This document shows positions 25,568 through 34,201 of a stretch of 49,682 nucleotides of DNA, in pieces. The notes under the pieces were generated by a model. That model had not been told where the DNA came from. It saw only the letters and a program-made list of their open reading frames with translations, and ran no database searches. Source of the stretch: Methylobacterium sp. Leaf118 (lineage in GTDB: Bacteria > Pseudomonadota > Alphaproteobacteria > Rhizobiales > Beijerinckiaceae); assembly GCF_920984675.1 (NCBI RefSeq), contig NZ_CAKLBV010000031.1, forward strand, positions 1-49,682, given 5' to 3'. How positions within the stretch are numbered: position 1 is the stretch's first letter; every line of letters begins with the position of its first letter. Made by a program: the position numbers and the translations under genes.

Positions 25568-26259
25568 CCGAACGGCCTTCCTGAATCAAGCGAGCGGAGG
25601 GAGCCGGCCACCGGCCGGCCCGAGAGGATCACGAGGCAGGCACCGAGACAGAGAACCCCGGCGACGCAGGCCGGGATCGCCAGCGCCGCGACGCCGAGAT
25701 GCCCGTGGGCGTAGGTTCCGGCAACCGCCCCGGTCAGCAGGGCGATCCAGACGGCGCCGTCGCCGACCCAGCCGAACCGCGGCCCGCGCCCCGCCAGCGC
25801 CAGGGCGAGCTTCTGCCCGAACGAGAACAGGGCGCCGGTGATGAAGGTGGTGCCGGCGCGAAACCCCTGCACATGGGCCAGCACCGCGTTCTGCCCGCCC
25901 ATGGCGAGGGCTAGGAACAGGGCCGCGATCCCGACCCGGGTGCCCTCGACCGCCGCGGCGAACGCCGCCGTGACCGCGGCGGTCTCGAAGGCCAGCACCG
26001 CGGGGGTGACCCAGCGGGGCGGGGTCAGCGCCGCGAGCGCCCCGCCGCTCACCGCGCCGACCAGGAAGGCGAGGATCAGGAGCGCGGGCAGCACGGCGCC
26101 CCAGGGTTCGCCGTGGCCGAGGGAGACGGCGAGCTGCGTCGTGTTCCCGCTCATGAGCGAGGTGTAGAGGCCGCCGAGCCGGATGAAACCCAGGGCGTCG
26201 ACGAAACCGGCGAGCGCGGTCAGCACCACGCCGAAGCCGATCTGCCAGCGCCGCGTCAC
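25564..26259 (-). CDS. DUF1275 (YoaK-like) membrane protein
   Basis: Six- to seven-helix inner-membrane protein (231 aa) of the DUF1275/YoaK family. Family marks: GFVDALGFIRLGGLYTSLMSGNT near residues 17-40 and AMGGQNAVLAHVQGFRAGTTFITGAL around residue 120. Transport function has been proposed for relatives but not shown to my knowledge. GTG start at 26259; the stop overlaps the WD40 gene. Divergent from the response regulator gene across 156 bases that include GGTTAACC (26285-26292). Confidence 0.82.
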   Translation of the reverse strand: MTRRWQIGFGVVLTALAGFVDALGFIRLGGLYTSLMSGNTTQLAVSLGHGEPWGAVLPALLILAFLVGAVSGGALAALTPPRWVTPAVLAFETAAVTAAFAAAVEGTRVGIAALFLALAMGGQNAVLAHVQGFRAGTTFITGALFSFGQKLALALAGRGPRFGWVGDGAVWIALLTGAVAGTYAHGHLGVAALAIPACVAGVLCLGACLVILSGRPVAGSLRSLDSGRPFG

Positions 26260-26415
26260 GAAGGGGTCACGACCGTCCCGTCAAGGTTAACCAATCGGTT
26301 ACCAATTGCGCGCAAATCGATGCAATCACGGTGAACGCGGCCCTCCACGGCCCCGTTGGTCCGGCGATCCGCAAGCTCGGCCGTTGTCCGAGCCCGGGTG
26401 AGTTGGAGTTCTGCC

Positions 26416-26835
26416 ATGATCCCCTTCGCGTGCACCCCCGCCGCCCTGCCCCCGTTCCACTTCGCGCCGAGCGCCGACACGATCCTCGTGGTCGAGGACG
26501 AGGCCTTCGTCTGCGAACTGGCCGCCGAGGCCCTTCTGGACGAGGGATACCGGGTGCTGACCGCCGCCGACGCCGACGAGGCCGAGGCGATCCTGTCGAG
26601 CGAGCGGGTCGACCTGCTCTTCACCGATATCGATCTCGCCCGCAACACGAACGGGATCGCGCTGGCCCACCGGGCCCGCCGCAGCCTGCCGCGTCTGCCG
26701 GTGGTCTATACGTCGGGCGGGCGCGAGGGCCTGTCCTCCGCCGAGGCGGTGGCCGAATCGGTGTTCGTGCCCAAGCCCTATCGCACGGCCCAGATCGTGG
26801 CCCTGACGAACGACCTGCTGCGCCACCGCGGCTGA
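26416..26835 (+). CDS. single-domain response regulator (receiver only)
   Basis: A 139-aa receiver (REC) domain without an output domain. Acidic residues E27-D28 (VVEDEAF), phosphoacceptor D71 (LLFTDIDL), the switch T99/S100 (VVYTSGG) and K120 (FVPKPY) are all present. About 20 non-conserved residues precede it. No histidine kinase gene is nearby, so its partner is unknown; such orphans often act in phosphorelays or as phosphate sinks. ATG at 26416 is chosen on GGAG upstream; an in-frame GTG at 26356 would overlap the promoter region. Confidence 0.9.
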   Translation: MIPFACTPAALPPFHFAPSADTILVVEDEAFVCELAAEALLDEGYRVLTAADADEAEAILSSERVDLLFTDIDLARNTNGIALAHRARRSLPRLPVVYTSGGREGLSSAEAVAESVFVPKPYRTAQIVALTNDLLRHRG

Positions 26836-26867
26836 TTCTCCCGCCCCCACCAGCAACGAGCCCACCG

Positions 26868-27218
26868 ATGCGCCGCTCCCTCGCCTGCGCCCTCTTCCTG
26901 CTCGCCTTCGCCCCGGTGGCCCACGCGGCCTGCGCCGTCGAGGAGAACGGGCTCGAACCGGCCATCGCCGCCAAGAAGGAACTGCAGGAGGCCAAGAACG
27001 CGCAGGTCGTGCGCGATCTGCGGACCCTGCGCGACGCCGCGATCGTGCTCGAATCCTACGGCTTTCCGAAGGAGTGCAAGGAGCTCGTCGCCATCGTCAA
27101 GGAACTGACCGCCAATCCCGAGGGCACGATCAAGCGCAGCAGCGACACCGACGAGGAGAAGGCCGAGGAGATCCAGGAATCCCGCGAGCCGAAGGTGGGA
27201 CCGAAGGAACGGCGCTAG
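26868..27218 (+). CDS. small secreted hypothetical protein with charged C-terminal tail
   Basis: Secreted/periplasmic protein (116 aa): signal peptide MRRSLACALFLLAFAPVAHA, then a mature chain with two cysteines (CAVEENG, PKECKEL) that may bridge, helical segments (LRTLRDAAIVLESYGF, LVAIVKELTA) and a tail rich in Glu, Lys and Arg. I do not recognise a domain; a similar Cys-bounded helix occurs before PRC-barrel domains in some Rhizobiales proteins, but no PRC barrel is seen. Starts 33 bases after the response regulator stop, so possibly co-transcribed. Confidence 0.65.
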   Translation: MRRSLACALFLLAFAPVAHAACAVEENGLEPAIAAKKELQEAKNAQVVRDLRTLRDAAIVLESYGFPKECKELVAIVKELTANPEGTIKRSSDTDEEKAEEIQESREPKVGPKERR

Positions 27219-27350
27219 GCCCATCACGTCGAAACCTGAGCACGGCGCTCAGTCTTTGGTTTGCCGCGCTCTCTCAAGCCGAGCCGGCCTCCCCTTCGGC
27301 GGCGAGCGCTCCAGGGCCGGCGGCCCTCCCCATGCCGCGGAGGGCCGACG

Positions 27351-28199
27351 TCAGGACCGGCAGTCCACGACGTAACCCGACACGCTGGGATCGTCGCCGT
27401 CGCCGACGGTCGTGACCGAGAGGGCGACCCCTTCACGCGCGTAGCCGTAGGCGCAGAAGCCGAACCCGGTGCCGGAGCAGGATTCGACCTCCGCGACGCC
27501 CATCCTCACGAGATCGCCCTCGCGGCTGCGCGGATCCTCCGGAGCCGGCCCTGTCACCGGCCTCCAGCCGGCCTGCCGGAGCCATTCGCGGGCCCGGGTG
27601 ATCGGCTGGCCGTAGACGTTCGGAACGAGGCCCTTTCCGCCGCAGATGGCCTCGATCGGGGCCAGCGGGACGACGCTGACCCCACCGCCGACGGCATCGA
27701 GGCGCAGATCGGCCAAAGGCTGAGGCAGGAACCCGCCGTCCCACAGGCGCAGGCCGTCGCCGAAGGGCACCAGCCGGCCGATCGATCGGGTCGCGCCCTT
27801 GCGGGCATAGGCGACCGCCCGCAGGCTCTGGCCCTCGAAGATTCCGACATTGCCGTTCCCGATCTCGCAGGAGCCGCTGGTCCCCTGCGTGAACCGGCCG
27901 GCGAAGCTGACGGCCTGGAAGCGCCCGAGCCGGGCCTCGCCCGTCACCGCCCAGCCCGCCTCGGTCACGCGCCGGCCGGCGGGGGATTTCGGCGCTACGA
28001 TGAAGCGGGCGCAGAGGGCGGTCTCCCCGATCTCCGGCGGCGCCTTGGGGACGCTCGCGAGCGCCGCGACCTCGACGCCCTCGACCGAGGAGGCGACCCG
28101 AACCGCCACCGGTTCGGCCCGCAGCGGCACGGGAGAGCCGAGGGCAACGGCAACGGCGGTCAGAAGGGACGCGGTCGGAGCGGAAACACGGCACGTCAT
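27351..28199 (-). CDS. secreted cysteine-rich protein with a PASTA-like segment
   Basis: Exported protein (282 aa) with signal peptide (cleavage likely after residue 28, PLRA). The mature chain has six cysteines (63, 111, 186, 241, 249, 280), suggesting up to three disulfides. Residues 192-215 (VPNVYGQPITRAREWLRQAG and on) resemble a PASTA repeat (VPDVxGxxxxxAxxxLxxAG), which binds peptidoglycan or beta-lactam-like ligands in other proteins. The rest is beta-rich and unknown. The frame stays open to 28733, but the upstream part overlaps bioD and the ATG at 28199 begins the signal peptide. Lies 92 bases after the bioD stop on the same strand. Confidence 0.7.
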   Translation of the reverse strand: MTCRVSAPTASLLTAVAVALGSPVPLRAEPVAVRVASSVEGVEVAALASVPKAPPEIGETALCARFIVAPKSPAGRRVTEAGWAVTGEARLGRFQAVSFAGRFTQGTSGSCEIGNGNVGIFEGQSLRAVAYARKGATRSIGRLVPFGDGLRLWDGGFLPQPLADLRLDAVGGGVSVVPLAPIEAICGGKGLVPNVYGQPITRAREWLRQAGWRPVTGPAPEDPRSREGDLVRMGVAEVESCSGTGFGFCAYGYAREGVALSVTTVGDGDDPSVSGYVVDCRS

Positions 28200-28291
28200 G
28201 TCGGCGAGACAATCCTCTTCGCGGCGGGTTCGGCGCCCGCCACGGTGACCGTCAGCGACGCATCCGGCAAGCCGGGCGGCGGACGGCCGCC

Positions 28292-28972
28292 TCAGCCGGG
28301 ATCGCGGGCGAGATCGGGAAAGTCCCCGCCCCGGGGCACCACGGAGACGGCGACCCGGCCGTGCCGGGCGATCGCCGCCGCGACGGTTTCGGGCGGCGTC
28401 GGCGCTCCCTCGCTCGCGCTCACGACGAGTCCGGCCAGCGGGACCGCGTGGGCCCGCAGCGTCTCGAGTGCGGTGAGCGCGTGGCTGATCGCGCCGAGAT
28501 AGGAGCCGGAGACGAGGAGCGCCGGAAGCTCCAGGGCCTTCAGCCAGTCGAGGCCGGTCGCCGCCTCGGTGACGGGGCTCATCAGCCCGCCGACGCCCTC
28601 GATCACCACCGTCTCGCCGGCCGCCGCCTCGGCGAGGCGCGCGCGGCACCAGCCGACGAGGTCGGCGAGGGCAAGGTGACGGCCCTCGCGAGCGGCGGCG
28701 AGGTCCGGGGCGAGCGGAGCGGCGAAGCGCCACGGCGAGCAGGCGGCGACCGCCGCGGGCGTGAGCGCGAGGCCCTGGGCGGCGAGCAGGCGGCCGGTGT
28801 CACTCTCGGCGAAGGCGGGATCGTCCACCGGCGGCACACCGCTCGCCAGCGGCTTCAGGGCGCGGACGGGACGCCCCTCGGCGCGGAGGCGGCGGACGAG
28901 GGCGGCGGTGACGTAGGTTTTTCCGAGTTCGGTGCCGGCGCCGGCAATGAACAGGGCTGGCGGAAGCGGCAT
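28292..28972 (-). CDS. bioD: dethiobiotin synthase
   Basis: ATP-dependent dethiobiotin synthetase (226 aa), penultimate step of biotin synthesis: closes the ureido ring of 7,8-diaminopelargonate with CO2. The P-loop is GAGTELGKTY (residues 11-20; K18, T19), equivalent to GTDTEVGKT of the E. coli enzyme; ALKPLASG (about 43) and VVIEGVGGLMSP (about 115) are the other family motifs. I prefer the ATG at 28972; a GTG at 28990 is possible. No bioA, bioB or bioF lies near, so this is an isolated bio gene here. A dispersed inverted repeat lies upstream. Confidence 0.92.
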   Translation of the reverse strand: MPLPPALFIAGAGTELGKTYVTAALVRRLRAEGRPVRALKPLASGVPPVDDPAFAESDTGRLLAAQGLALTPAAVAACSPWRFAAPLAPDLAAAREGRHLALADLVGWCRARLAEAAAGETVVIEGVGGLMSPVTEAATGLDWLKALELPALLVSGSYLGAISHALTALETLRAHAVPLAGLVVSASEGAPTPPETVAAAIARHGRVAVSVVPRGGDFPDLARDPG

Positions 28973-29017
28973 GGCGGCTCGAAGGGACACGGATGGATGA
29001 CGCGCATCCCACCCGCA

Positions 29018-29128
29018 CCCTCATCCTGAGGTGCCTCAGCGAAGCGGACTCACGAAAGAGGGCTCCGGTTCGCGCGCGATCCCTGGAGCCCTCGTTCGAG
29101 GCCGCTGCGCGGCCCCTCAGGATGAGGG
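29018..29128. repeat. dispersed imperfect palindromic repeat of Rhizobiales type
   Basis: CCCTCATCCTGAGG (29018-29031) is the exact inverse complement of 29115-29128, with further inner partial pairing (GAAGCGG/CCGCTGCGCGGC; AGGGCTCC/GGAGCCCT at about 29058-29091). Elements of this form (CCTCATCCTGAGG...CCTCAGGATGAGG, about 110 bases) are widespread between genes in Rhizobiales. It lies between fpr (leftward) and bioD. Confidence 0.75.
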
Positions 29129-29145
29129 GGATGGTTGGGATCGAT

Positions 29146-29171
29146 GGAGAGGGCGGCGCGCCGCCCTCTCC
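29146..29171 (-). terminator. terminator-like hairpin after fpr
   Basis: A perfect 12-bp stem GGAGAGGGCGGC/GCCGCCCTCTCC with a 2-base loop, about 10 bases beyond the fpr stop on its downstream side. No U-tract. Confidence 0.5.
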
Positions 29172-29181
29172 CCGAAAAGAA

Positions 29182-29955
29182 TCACTTCTCGACGAAGGCC
29201 TTCTCGATCACGTAGTGGGCCGCCTCGCCGTGGTTGCCTTCCTCGTAGCCGAGGCCGGTCAGCATCGCGCGGGTGTCCTTGATCATCTCCGGCGAGCCGC
29301 ACAGCATGAAGCGGTCGGCCTCGATCGACATCGCCGGCAGACCGATATCCTCGAATAGCTTGCCCGAGGTCATCAGGTCGGTGATCCGGCCGCGGTTGCG
29401 GAACGGCTCGCGGGTGACCGTCGGGTAGTAGATCAGCTGGTTCGCGATCATCTCGCCGAGGAACTCGTGCTTGGGCAGCGTCTCGTTGATGGTCTCGCCA
29501 TAGGCGAGTTCCTGCACCTGCCGGCAGCCATGGACGAGCACGACCTTCTCGAAGCGGTCATAGGTCTCCGGGTCCTTGATGATCGACAGGAACGGGGCGA
29601 GCCCGGTGCCGGTGCCGAGCAGGTAGAGGTGGCGGCCGGGCAGGAGGTTGTCGAGCACCAGGGTGCCGGTCGGCTTCTTGCCGATCATGATCGGGTCGCC
29701 GACCTTGAGGTGCTGGAGCTTGCTGGTGAGCGGGCCGTTGGGCACCTTGATGGAGAAGAACTCCAGCTCCTCCTCGTAATTGGCCGACACGACGGAGTAG
29801 GCGCGCAACAGCGGCCGGCCCTCGACCTCGATGCCGATCATCGTGAACTCGCCGTTGCGGAAGCGGAAGGCGGGATCACGGGTGGTGCGAAAGGAGAAGA
29901 GCGTGTCGGTCCAGTGGTGGACGGACAGGACGCGCTCCTCGTTGTACTTGCTCAT
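29182..29955 (-). CDS. fpr: ferredoxin--NADP(+) reductase
   Basis: Plant-type FAD-dependent ferredoxin/flavodoxin-NADP+ reductase (257 aa), bacterial subclass I type, cytoplasmic. FAD-binding RAYSVVSA (residues 51-58), the IKVPNGPLTSKLQ segment, the NADP-binding GTGTGLAPFLSI (about 114) and a C-terminal MLCGSPEMIKD are visible, ending AHYVIEKAFVEK as usual for this subclass. Functions include redox balance with ferredoxin/flavodoxin and defence against oxidative stress in relatives (inference). Upstream, 169 bases separate it from the VOC dioxygenase gene; a hairpin follows it. Confidence 0.94.
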   Translation of the reverse strand: MSKYNEERVLSVHHWTDTLFSFRTTRDPAFRFRNGEFTMIGIEVEGRPLLRAYSVVSANYEEELEFFSIKVPNGPLTSKLQHLKVGDPIMIGKKPTGTLVLDNLLPGRHLYLLGTGTGLAPFLSIIKDPETYDRFEKVVLVHGCRQVQELAYGETINETLPKHEFLGEMIANQLIYYPTVTREPFRNRGRITDLMTSGKLFEDIGLPAMSIEADRFMLCGSPEMIKDTRAMLTGLGYEEGNHGEAAHYVIEKAFVEK

Positions 29956-30124
29956 CGGCCGCAGGGTTCCCGATTCTGGAAGCGTCTCGCGCGGGGTCTT
30001 CTCGCAGGCGCAGCATCCGCGTCAAGACGCAGGGACGCCACAGCCCCTGAAATGTGCCTTTGTCTGGAACTGTTCTTGAATCCGATGCATGGCAGCCCCT
30101 TGCGCCCCGCATCGGAGCGCCGCC

Positions 30125-31057
30125 CTACAACGGCTTCAACCCCGCCTCGATCTCGGCCCGGCGGGGCTCCAGGAACGGCGGCAGGGCGAGGCCCTCGCCG
30201 AGGCGCTCCATCGGTTCGTCGGTCGCGAAGCCCGGCCCGTCGGTGGCGATCTCGAACAGGATGCCGTTGGGTTCGCGGAAGTAGAGGCTGCGGAAGTAGT
30301 AGCGGTCGACCGGGCCGCTGGAGGGCATGCGGCGCTGCTTCAATCGGTCGGCCCAGGCCTCGTAATCGGCGTCCGGCACCCGGAAGGCGACGTGGTGGAC
30401 GCCGCCCGCGCCCTGCCGGGCCGGGGCGCTCGTATCCCGCAGGAGATGGACCTCCGCGGCCGGACCACCCGGCCCGGTCTCGAACACCGTCACCGCGCCC
30501 TCGGGCAGTTCGAAGGTCCGGGCGCGGCGAAAGCCCATGACCTCGGTCAGCACGGCTTCGGTGCGTTCGGGCTGCGCCACGGCGAGCCGGATCGGCCCGA
30601 GGCCGCGGATCTGGTGCGCCGCCGGCACGGGGCTGCCCTCCCAGGGATGGGCCTCGCCCGCGCCGCCATCGTCGACGAGGCTCAGGCGCTGGCCCTCCCC
30701 GTCCTCGAAATCGAGGGTCAGGCGCCCGTCCCGCTCCACGGCCGGATGATGGCGCACGCCCTGGCGGGCGAGATGGGCGCGCCACCAGTCGAAGGTCCCC
30801 TCCCCCGCGACCCGGAAACTGGTGCGCACGATGCTGTTGCCGCCGCGGCGCTCCGGCGGGGCCGGCCAGTCGAAGAAGGTGAGGTCCGAGCCCGGCGAGG
30901 CGCGCCCGTCCGCGTAGAACAGGTGGTAGGCCGAGACGTCGTCCTGGTTGACGGTCTTCTTGACGAGCCGGAGGCCGAGGACGCGGGTGTAGAAGGCGAG
31001 GTTGTCGGCCGCGCGCGCCGTGACGGCCGTGACGTGGTGGAGTCCGGTGAGCTGCAT
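30125..31057 (-). CDS. VOC-family ring-cleaving dioxygenase (MhqO-like)
   Basis: Vicinal oxygen chelate protein with two glyoxalase-like modules (310 aa), of the hydroquinone dioxygenase-like group (MhqO/YkcA). N-terminal [19 protein letters not shown] contains a metal-ligand histidine, [12 protein letters not shown] (about 215) a second, and [16 protein letters not shown] a third acidic ligand. Members detoxify quinones; substrate is inferred. The frame continues to 31228 but the ATG at 31057 ([11 protein letters not shown]) is the family start. Confidence 0.85.
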   Translation of the reverse strand: MQLTGLHHVTAVTARAADNLAFYTRVLGLRLVKKTVNQDDVSAYHLFYADGRASPGSDLTFFDWPAPPERRGGNSIVRTSFRVAGEGTFDWWRAHLARQGVRHHPAVERDGRLTLDFEDGEGQRLSLVDDGGAGEAHPWEGSPVPAAHQIRGLGPIRLAVAQPERTEAVLTEVMGFRRARTFELPEGAVTVFETGPGGPAAEVHLLRDTSAPARQGAGGVHHVAFRVPDADYEAWADRLKQRRMPSSGPVDRYYFRSLYFREPNGILFEIATDGPGFATDEPMERLGEGLALPPFLEPRRAEIEAGLKPL

Positions 31058-31244
31058 CGCGGGGCCTCGGGAAAAAAGATCCGGGAAGGCTCCAGATAGG
31101 GATTTCGGGTGGGAGCCCAAGGGACGCCCCGCTCTCGTCAGGGAGGCGACGCTCTCCTGACCCGCGGAGCGGCGGCCGAAGATGAGAAGGCCGGCAGCGC
31201 GTCTCCGCGTGCCGGCCGGTTCTCTCATGCGTGACGGTGCCGGG

Positions 31245-32528
31245 TCACATCCCGGTCGGACGGCCCGCGGCGACCACCAGCATCCGGCCGTCGCCGAGCG
31301 TGCGCGCGCCGGCGCGGCGGATGTCGTCCTGCGAGACGCTCGCCACGAGGTCGTTGCGTCGGGCGATGTAATCCATGCCCAGTCCCTCGAAGGCGATCTG
31401 CACGAGCTGGCCCGCGATCTTGGTCGAGGTGTCGAACCCGAGGGCGTAGGAGCCGGTGAGGTAGTCCTTGGCCTTCTGGAGTTCCTCGTCGGAGGGTCCC
31501 TCGGTGATGAGTCGGCCGATCTCGTCGCCGATCACGTCGAGGGCTTCGACCACGCGCTCGTTCTTGGTGGCGGTGTAGCCCCAGGTCATGGCGACCGCCC
31601 GGTGCGAGGTCAGCGAGGTGCCGACCGAGTAGGCGAGCCCGCGCTTCTCGCGCACCTCCTGGAACAGGCGCGAGGTGAAGGCCCCGCCCCCCAGGATGTG
31701 GTTGAGGACATAGGCCGGGATGAAGTCCGGATCGCGCCACGCGATGCCCGGCAGGCCGAAGCGGATGACGGATTGCGGCACGTCGAGGTCGACCACGATC
31801 CGCTGGCCGAGTTCGCGGATGCTGGTGGCCGGCAACGGCGTGAGCGGCGCGGCCTCGGGCAGGCGGCCGAAGGCGCGCTCGACCATGGCGGTGATCGTAT
31901 CGGCGTCGAAGGCGCCGACGGCGGCGACCTTGAGCCCTCCGCGGCCGATCAGGGCGCGGTGCATCGCCACGAGGTCGTCGCGGGTGATGGCCGAGACGCT
32001 CTCGACCGTGCCCGACGACGGCCGGCCATAGGCGTGGTCCGGGAAGGCCGTGCGGAAGTAGCGGCGGGAGGCCAGCACGCCGGGATCGTTCTGCTGGTAG
32101 CGCAGGCTCGCGATCATCTGCGCCCGAACCCGCTCGATGGCGGGCGGGTCGAAGCGCGGCTCGGCCAGGGAGAGGGCCAGCAAGCGGATCGCCTCGTCGG
32201 CGTGCTTCACCAGCGTCTTGAGCGACCCGCCGATGGAATCCGGGCCGGTGTGGAAGCTCAGCTCGATCGCGCGGGCGGCCAGCGCCTCCTGGAAAGCATC
32301 GGAATCGAGATCACCCGCGCCCTCGTCGAGCAGGCGCCCGAGCATCTGCGCGGTGCCGGCCTTGCCCTCGGGATCCTGGGCGGCGCCGCCCTCGAAGGTG
32401 AAGGAGAGCGCGATCAGCGGCACCACCGGCGAGGCGACGTGCCAGGCCTCGATGCCGGGGGCCGCCGGCACCGGCAGCGCCTGGGTCGGCGAGGTCGCGG
32501 TGCGGGTGCCAGTCTCGGCGAGGTTCAT
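31245..32528 (-). CDS. M16 peptidase family protein, catalytically inactive partner
   Basis: Pitrilysin/insulinase-like protein (427 aa). Its would-be HxxEH position reads [13 protein letters not shown], so H, E and H are replaced by Q61, G64 and R65; it cannot bind zinc. The two-domain M16 fold is otherwise intact, including the conserved [29 protein letters not shown] (from about residue 270). In mitochondrial processing peptidase-like pairs an inactive alpha-type subunit pairs with an active beta-type subunit, and the active member is encoded directly upstream. 65 bases separate the two genes. Confidence 0.88.
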   Translation of the reverse strand: MNLAETGTRTATSPTQALPVPAAPGIEAWHVASPVVPLIALSFTFEGGAAQDPEGKAGTAQMLGRLLDEGAGDLDSDAFQEALAARAIELSFHTGPDSIGGSLKTLVKHADEAIRLLALSLAEPRFDPPAIERVRAQMIASLRYQQNDPGVLASRRYFRTAFPDHAYGRPSSGTVESVSAITRDDLVAMHRALIGRGGLKVAAVGAFDADTITAMVERAFGRLPEAAPLTPLPATSIRELGQRIVVDLDVPQSVIRFGLPGIAWRDPDFIPAYVLNHILGGGAFTSRLFQEVREKRGLAYSVGTSLTSHRAVAMTWGYTATKNERVVEALDVIGDEIGRLITEGPSDEELQKAKDYLTGSYALGFDTSTKIAGQLVQIAFEGLGMDYIARRNDLVASVSQDDIRRAGARTLGDGRMLVVAAGRPTGM

Positions 32529-32593
32529 CGTAACGTCCTTGGATCAATACCGTAGGCGCCGCGCAGGACGCCGAGAAAGGGCGGACGGCAGCG

Positions 32594-33976
32594 TCAGGCC
32601 AGCGCGATCTCCGGGTCGCGGGCCTTGGTCAGGTAGCCGGTCACCGAGCGGGCAGGCACGAGGTAGCGGGCGGCCACGGCCACGAGCCGGTCGCGGGTCA
32701 CGGCTTCGATGTCGGTGGGCCAGCGGCGCACCTCCTCGACGGTCTCGCCGATGGCCAGCGCCGAACCGTAGATGCGGGCGAGCGAGCTCTGGGAATCGGA
32801 GGAATAGATCGTCTCGGCCACGAGCCGGGTCTTGGCGCGCTCGATCGCCTCCGGGTCGAGGGCCTCGGCGGCGCGGCGGAGCACGCGGTCGACCTGCTCC
32901 TCCAGGGCCTCCAGGCTGACGCCCTCGGCCGGCACCGCGTAGACCGCGAAGCGGGTGTCGTCCATCGCCGAGCCCATGTACCACGCGCCCGCATTCACGG
33001 CGACGCCGAGCTCCAGGACGAGCTTGCGGTAGAGGAAGGAGGTCGCGCCACCGCCGATCACCTCGGCGAGCAGTTCGAGGGCGTGGCCCTCGCCGTCGCG
33101 GGCGGTCATGCAGGAGGGGGTGAGGTAGAGCCGCTGCAGGGTCGGCTGCTCGACCTTGGGATCGGCCACCGCGATCCGGCGCATGGCCCGCGGCTCCGGC
33201 TCCCGCGGGCGCACCCGCACCGGCCGGGTGCCCCGGGGGGTCACGCGGCCATAGGTGTCCTCGGCCAGGCGCCGCACCTCGTCGGGGGTCACGTCGCCGG
33301 CGACCACGAGGATCGCGTTCTCCGGGGTGTAGAAGCGCCGGTAATAGTCGATCGCGTGGCCGCGGTTCAGCTCCTCGATCTCGTGCATCCAGCCGATGAT
33401 CGGGATGCCGTAGGGGTGGTGCACGAACAGCGAGGCCGACATCGCCTCGGAGAGCTGGGCGGAGGGATCGGTCTCGACCCGCATGCGGCGCTCCTCCAGC
33501 ACCACGTCGCGCTCTGGCGCCACCACGGCGTCGTCGAGGACGAGGCCACCCATGCGGTCGGCCTCGAAGCCCATCATCGTGCCGAGATGGTCGCGGGCGA
33601 CGCGCTGGAAATAGGCGGTGTAGTCGTAGCTCGTGAAGGCGTTCTCCTGGCCGCCCAGCCCGGAGACGGCCTTGGAGAAGGCACCGGCCGGATGCTTGTC
33701 CGTGCCCTTGAACATCAGGTGCTCGAGGAAGTGGGCGATGCCGGACTGGCCGATCGGATCATCGGCCGAGCCGTTGCGGTACCAGATCATGTGCGTCGCG
33801 ACGGGGGCGCGGTGGTCGGGCACCACCACCACGTCGAGCCCGTTATCGAGCACGAAGGCGGAGACCTCCGGCCCGCCGGCCTCCGAGCGCCCGAACGGGG
33901 CGGCCTCCACGCGGCCGGCATGCGCGAGGCCGCGCCGCGGTCCGACAGGAGCGATGGCCTTCCGGTAGAGGTGCAT
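32594..33976 (-). CDS. M16 zinc peptidase, active subunit
   Basis: Pitrilysin-family zinc protease (460 aa). The inverted motif HFLEH provides H82, E85 and H86; a third ligand is E161 or E162 in RDVVLEERRM, about 76 residues on. C-terminal half: GGGATSFLYRKLVLELGVAVN. No clear signal peptide: the first 40 residues are basic and Pro/Gly-rich. With the inactive member downstream it probably forms a heterodimer resembling bacterial processing-peptidase-like proteases; substrate unknown. The lspA/ileS neighbourhood upstream is a conserved Rhizobiales arrangement from memory. Confidence 0.9.
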   Translation of the reverse strand: MHLYRKAIAPVGPRRGLAHAGRVEAAPFGRSEAGGPEVSAFVLDNGLDVVVVPDHRAPVATHMIWYRNGSADDPIGQSGIAHFLEHLMFKGTDKHPAGAFSKAVSGLGGQENAFTSYDYTAYFQRVARDHLGTMMGFEADRMGGLVLDDAVVAPERDVVLEERRMRVETDPSAQLSEAMSASLFVHHPYGIPIIGWMHEIEELNRGHAIDYYRRFYTPENAILVVAGDVTPDEVRRLAEDTYGRVTPRGTRPVRVRPREPEPRAMRRIAVADPKVEQPTLQRLYLTPSCMTARDGEGHALELLAEVIGGGATSFLYRKLVLELGVAVNAGAWYMGSAMDDTRFAVYAVPAEGVSLEALEEQVDRVLRRAAEALDPEAIERAKTRLVAETIYSSDSQSSLARIYGSALAIGETVEEVRRWPTDIEAVTRDRLVAVAARYLVPARSVTGYLTKARDPEIALA

Positions 33977-34201
33977 TGTCTGTCCCTATGCGGGGGCACT
34001 TCCGCCCGTCCGCTCTGTCCATCCCGATCCCCGGCATTGTCGCGGGAATGCGTGCCGGGGGCAAATACCGTACCGCGCGTCGTGTCCGCGCGGCCACCCC
34101 GATGGCCGAACGCGGTGAATCCGACGCGCCCCGCCGCCCCCGTCTCGGGACGCAGCACAGGGACAACGATCCCCGCGGCGGACGTTCGCCGGCCCGTCCG
34201 G

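Noticed and set aside
27351..28733. Reading the secreted PASTA-like gene as a 460-aa protein starting at 28733
   Set aside because: The upstream extension overlaps bioD in another frame and has shadow composition; the signal peptide begins at 28199.
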